This document shows, in pieces, positions 63,222 to 64,000 of a stretch of DNA of 64,000 nt (positions are counted from its first letter, which is position 1; the number at the start of each line of letters is the position of its first letter). The notes beneath the pieces were generated by a model. It searched no databases. It saw nothing but the letters and a program-made list of their open reading frames with translations, and had not been told where the DNA came from. Origin of the DNA: Chitinophagales bacterium (GTDB taxonomy: Bacteria; Bacteroidota; Bacteroidia; Chitinophagales; Chitinophagaceae); contig JAIXKI010000031.1 of the NCBI GenBank assembly GCA_026936105.1, positions 153,740 through 217,739 on the forward strand. The letters are read 5' to 3'. The translations under genes and the position numbers were made by a program.

Positions 63222-64000
63222 ATGACGGAACCGAAAAGGCTGTTTGATTGCCTGCAATATCATCTGGAAAGAAAACCGCTGGAAGTAATGCTGGCCGGCA
63301 AAGAAGCCGGGCAATGGAAAAAATACAGCACCGGACAGGTATCGGAAATAGTAAACAACCTGAGCGCCGGATTATTGAATCTTGGATACGGTCCCGGTGA
63401 TGAGACCATTGAAGGCAGGGATAAGATCGCTATCATTTCAAAAAACCGCCCGGAATGGATCATGCTCGATCTGGCCGTGCAACAGACCGGGGCGATATTG
63501 GTTCCCGTTTATCCCACCATCAATGTAAATGAACTGGAATTTATTTTAAATGATGCCGGGGTAAAAGGGATCTTTGTCAACGATGAAGAGCAATTCCTGA
63601 AAGTACTGAGTTTAAAAGAACGTGTTCCTTCTCTGAAAGATATTTTCACTTTTGAACATGTGCCTAATGCACGGTACTGGAAAGAAGTGACCGATGCTGC
63701 CACTACTGAAGCAAAAAACAAGATCATATCCATTGCAGAGAAAATAGATCCCGAAAGCCTTGCCACCATTCTTTATACATCCGGCACCACCGGAACGCCT
63801 AAAGGAGTGATGCTTTCCCACCGGAACATAATGAGCAATGTAATGTCCTGCATGAGCTATTTCCCTCCCGGAAACAGAACACTGAGTTTCTTACCATTGA
63901 ATCATAGTTTCGAGCGGATGATCACTTACCTGTATCTGTTCAAGGGCCTATCCGTTTATTATGCAGAGACCCTGGATACCATTGCGGAAAATCTCCTGGA
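63222..64000 (+). CDS. Long-chain fatty acid CoA ligase (partial, runs off the window)
   Basis: Starts MTEPKRLFDCLQYHLERKPL at 63222 and is cut by the window edge after 259 codons. The ANL-superfamily ATP loop LYTSGTTGTPKGVMLSH is present, followed by PLNHSFERM, the pattern of FadD15-type long-chain acyl-CoA synthetases. The enzyme activates fatty acids with ATP and CoA for breakdown or lipid synthesis. Length and C-terminal domain cannot be judged. Confidence 0.93.
   Translation, partial: MTEPKRLFDCLQYHLERKPLEVMLAGKEAGQWKKYSTGQVSEIVNNLSAGLLNLGYGPGDETIEGRDKIAIISKNRPEWIMLDLAVQQTGAILVPVYPTINVNELEFILNDAGVKGIFVNDEEQFLKVLSLKERVPSLKDIFTFEHVPNARYWKEVTDAATTEAKNKIISIAEKIDPESLATILYTSGTTGTPKGVMLSHRNIMSNVMSCMSYFPPGNRTLSFLPLNHSFERMITYLYLFKGLSVYYAETLDTIAENLL

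Overview
The window looks like chromosomal DNA from a member of the Bacteroidota, most likely a Chitinophagaceae-type organism. Evidence: a GldA gliding-motility ATPase, Bacteroidota-style TAnnTTTG promoter boxes (upstream of kbl, acs, gldA and serC), few Shine-Dalgarno sites, many small lipoproteins, a sigma/anti-sigma/outer-membrane-barrel operon, and a large set of secreted peptidases. No tRNA, rRNA or CRISPR array was recognised. The genus cannot be fixed from the sequence alone.

Layout. 0-1.1 kb: an IS30-family transposase whose left end lies outside the window. 1.1-8.4 kb: small lipoproteins, kbl, an ECF sigma factor with a membrane anti-sigma-like protein (duplicated N-terminal domain) and an outer-membrane barrel, then an L,D-transpeptidase and an alpha/beta hydrolase. 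8.6-16.2 kb: acs divergent from an MHS-type transporter, a small membrane protein and beta-carbonic anhydrase, followed by gldA, eno and an FtsB/DivIC-like gene. 16.8-24.2 kb: a flavin amine oxidase, a CFI-box protein, an LpxR-like deacylase between two 58-bp direct repeats, a GH20-like enzyme, a DHA2 efflux pump and nth. 24.5-34.0 kb: M1 peptidase, KorA, P1 peptidase, S9 oligopeptidase, and an S10 peptidase broken by one missing base.

34.1-42.8 kb is a co-directional defence island: type I restriction-modification (hsdR, hsdM, hsdS), then a PD-(D/E)XK-like protein two bases after hsdS, an Xre-ImmA/IrrE protein and a PIN-like DUF4411 protein. A GxxExxY gene bounded by perfect 23-bp inverted repeats sits between hsdR and hsdM and looks like an inserted cassette. 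This island is the best candidate for a poorly described system.

43.0-64.0 kb: a class A beta-lactamase-like protein, an AIM24-like protein, M16 and M14 peptidases, a TetR-TolC-MFP-RND efflux operon with a clear palindromic operator candidate, DUF502, a zinc phospholipase C-like protein, serC, a DUF1015 protein, a TPR protein and the start of a long-chain acyl-CoA ligase. A hairpin-rich interspersed repeat family occurs three times (6.4, 24.3 and 47.8 kb), each time just after a gene, and seems to double as a terminator.
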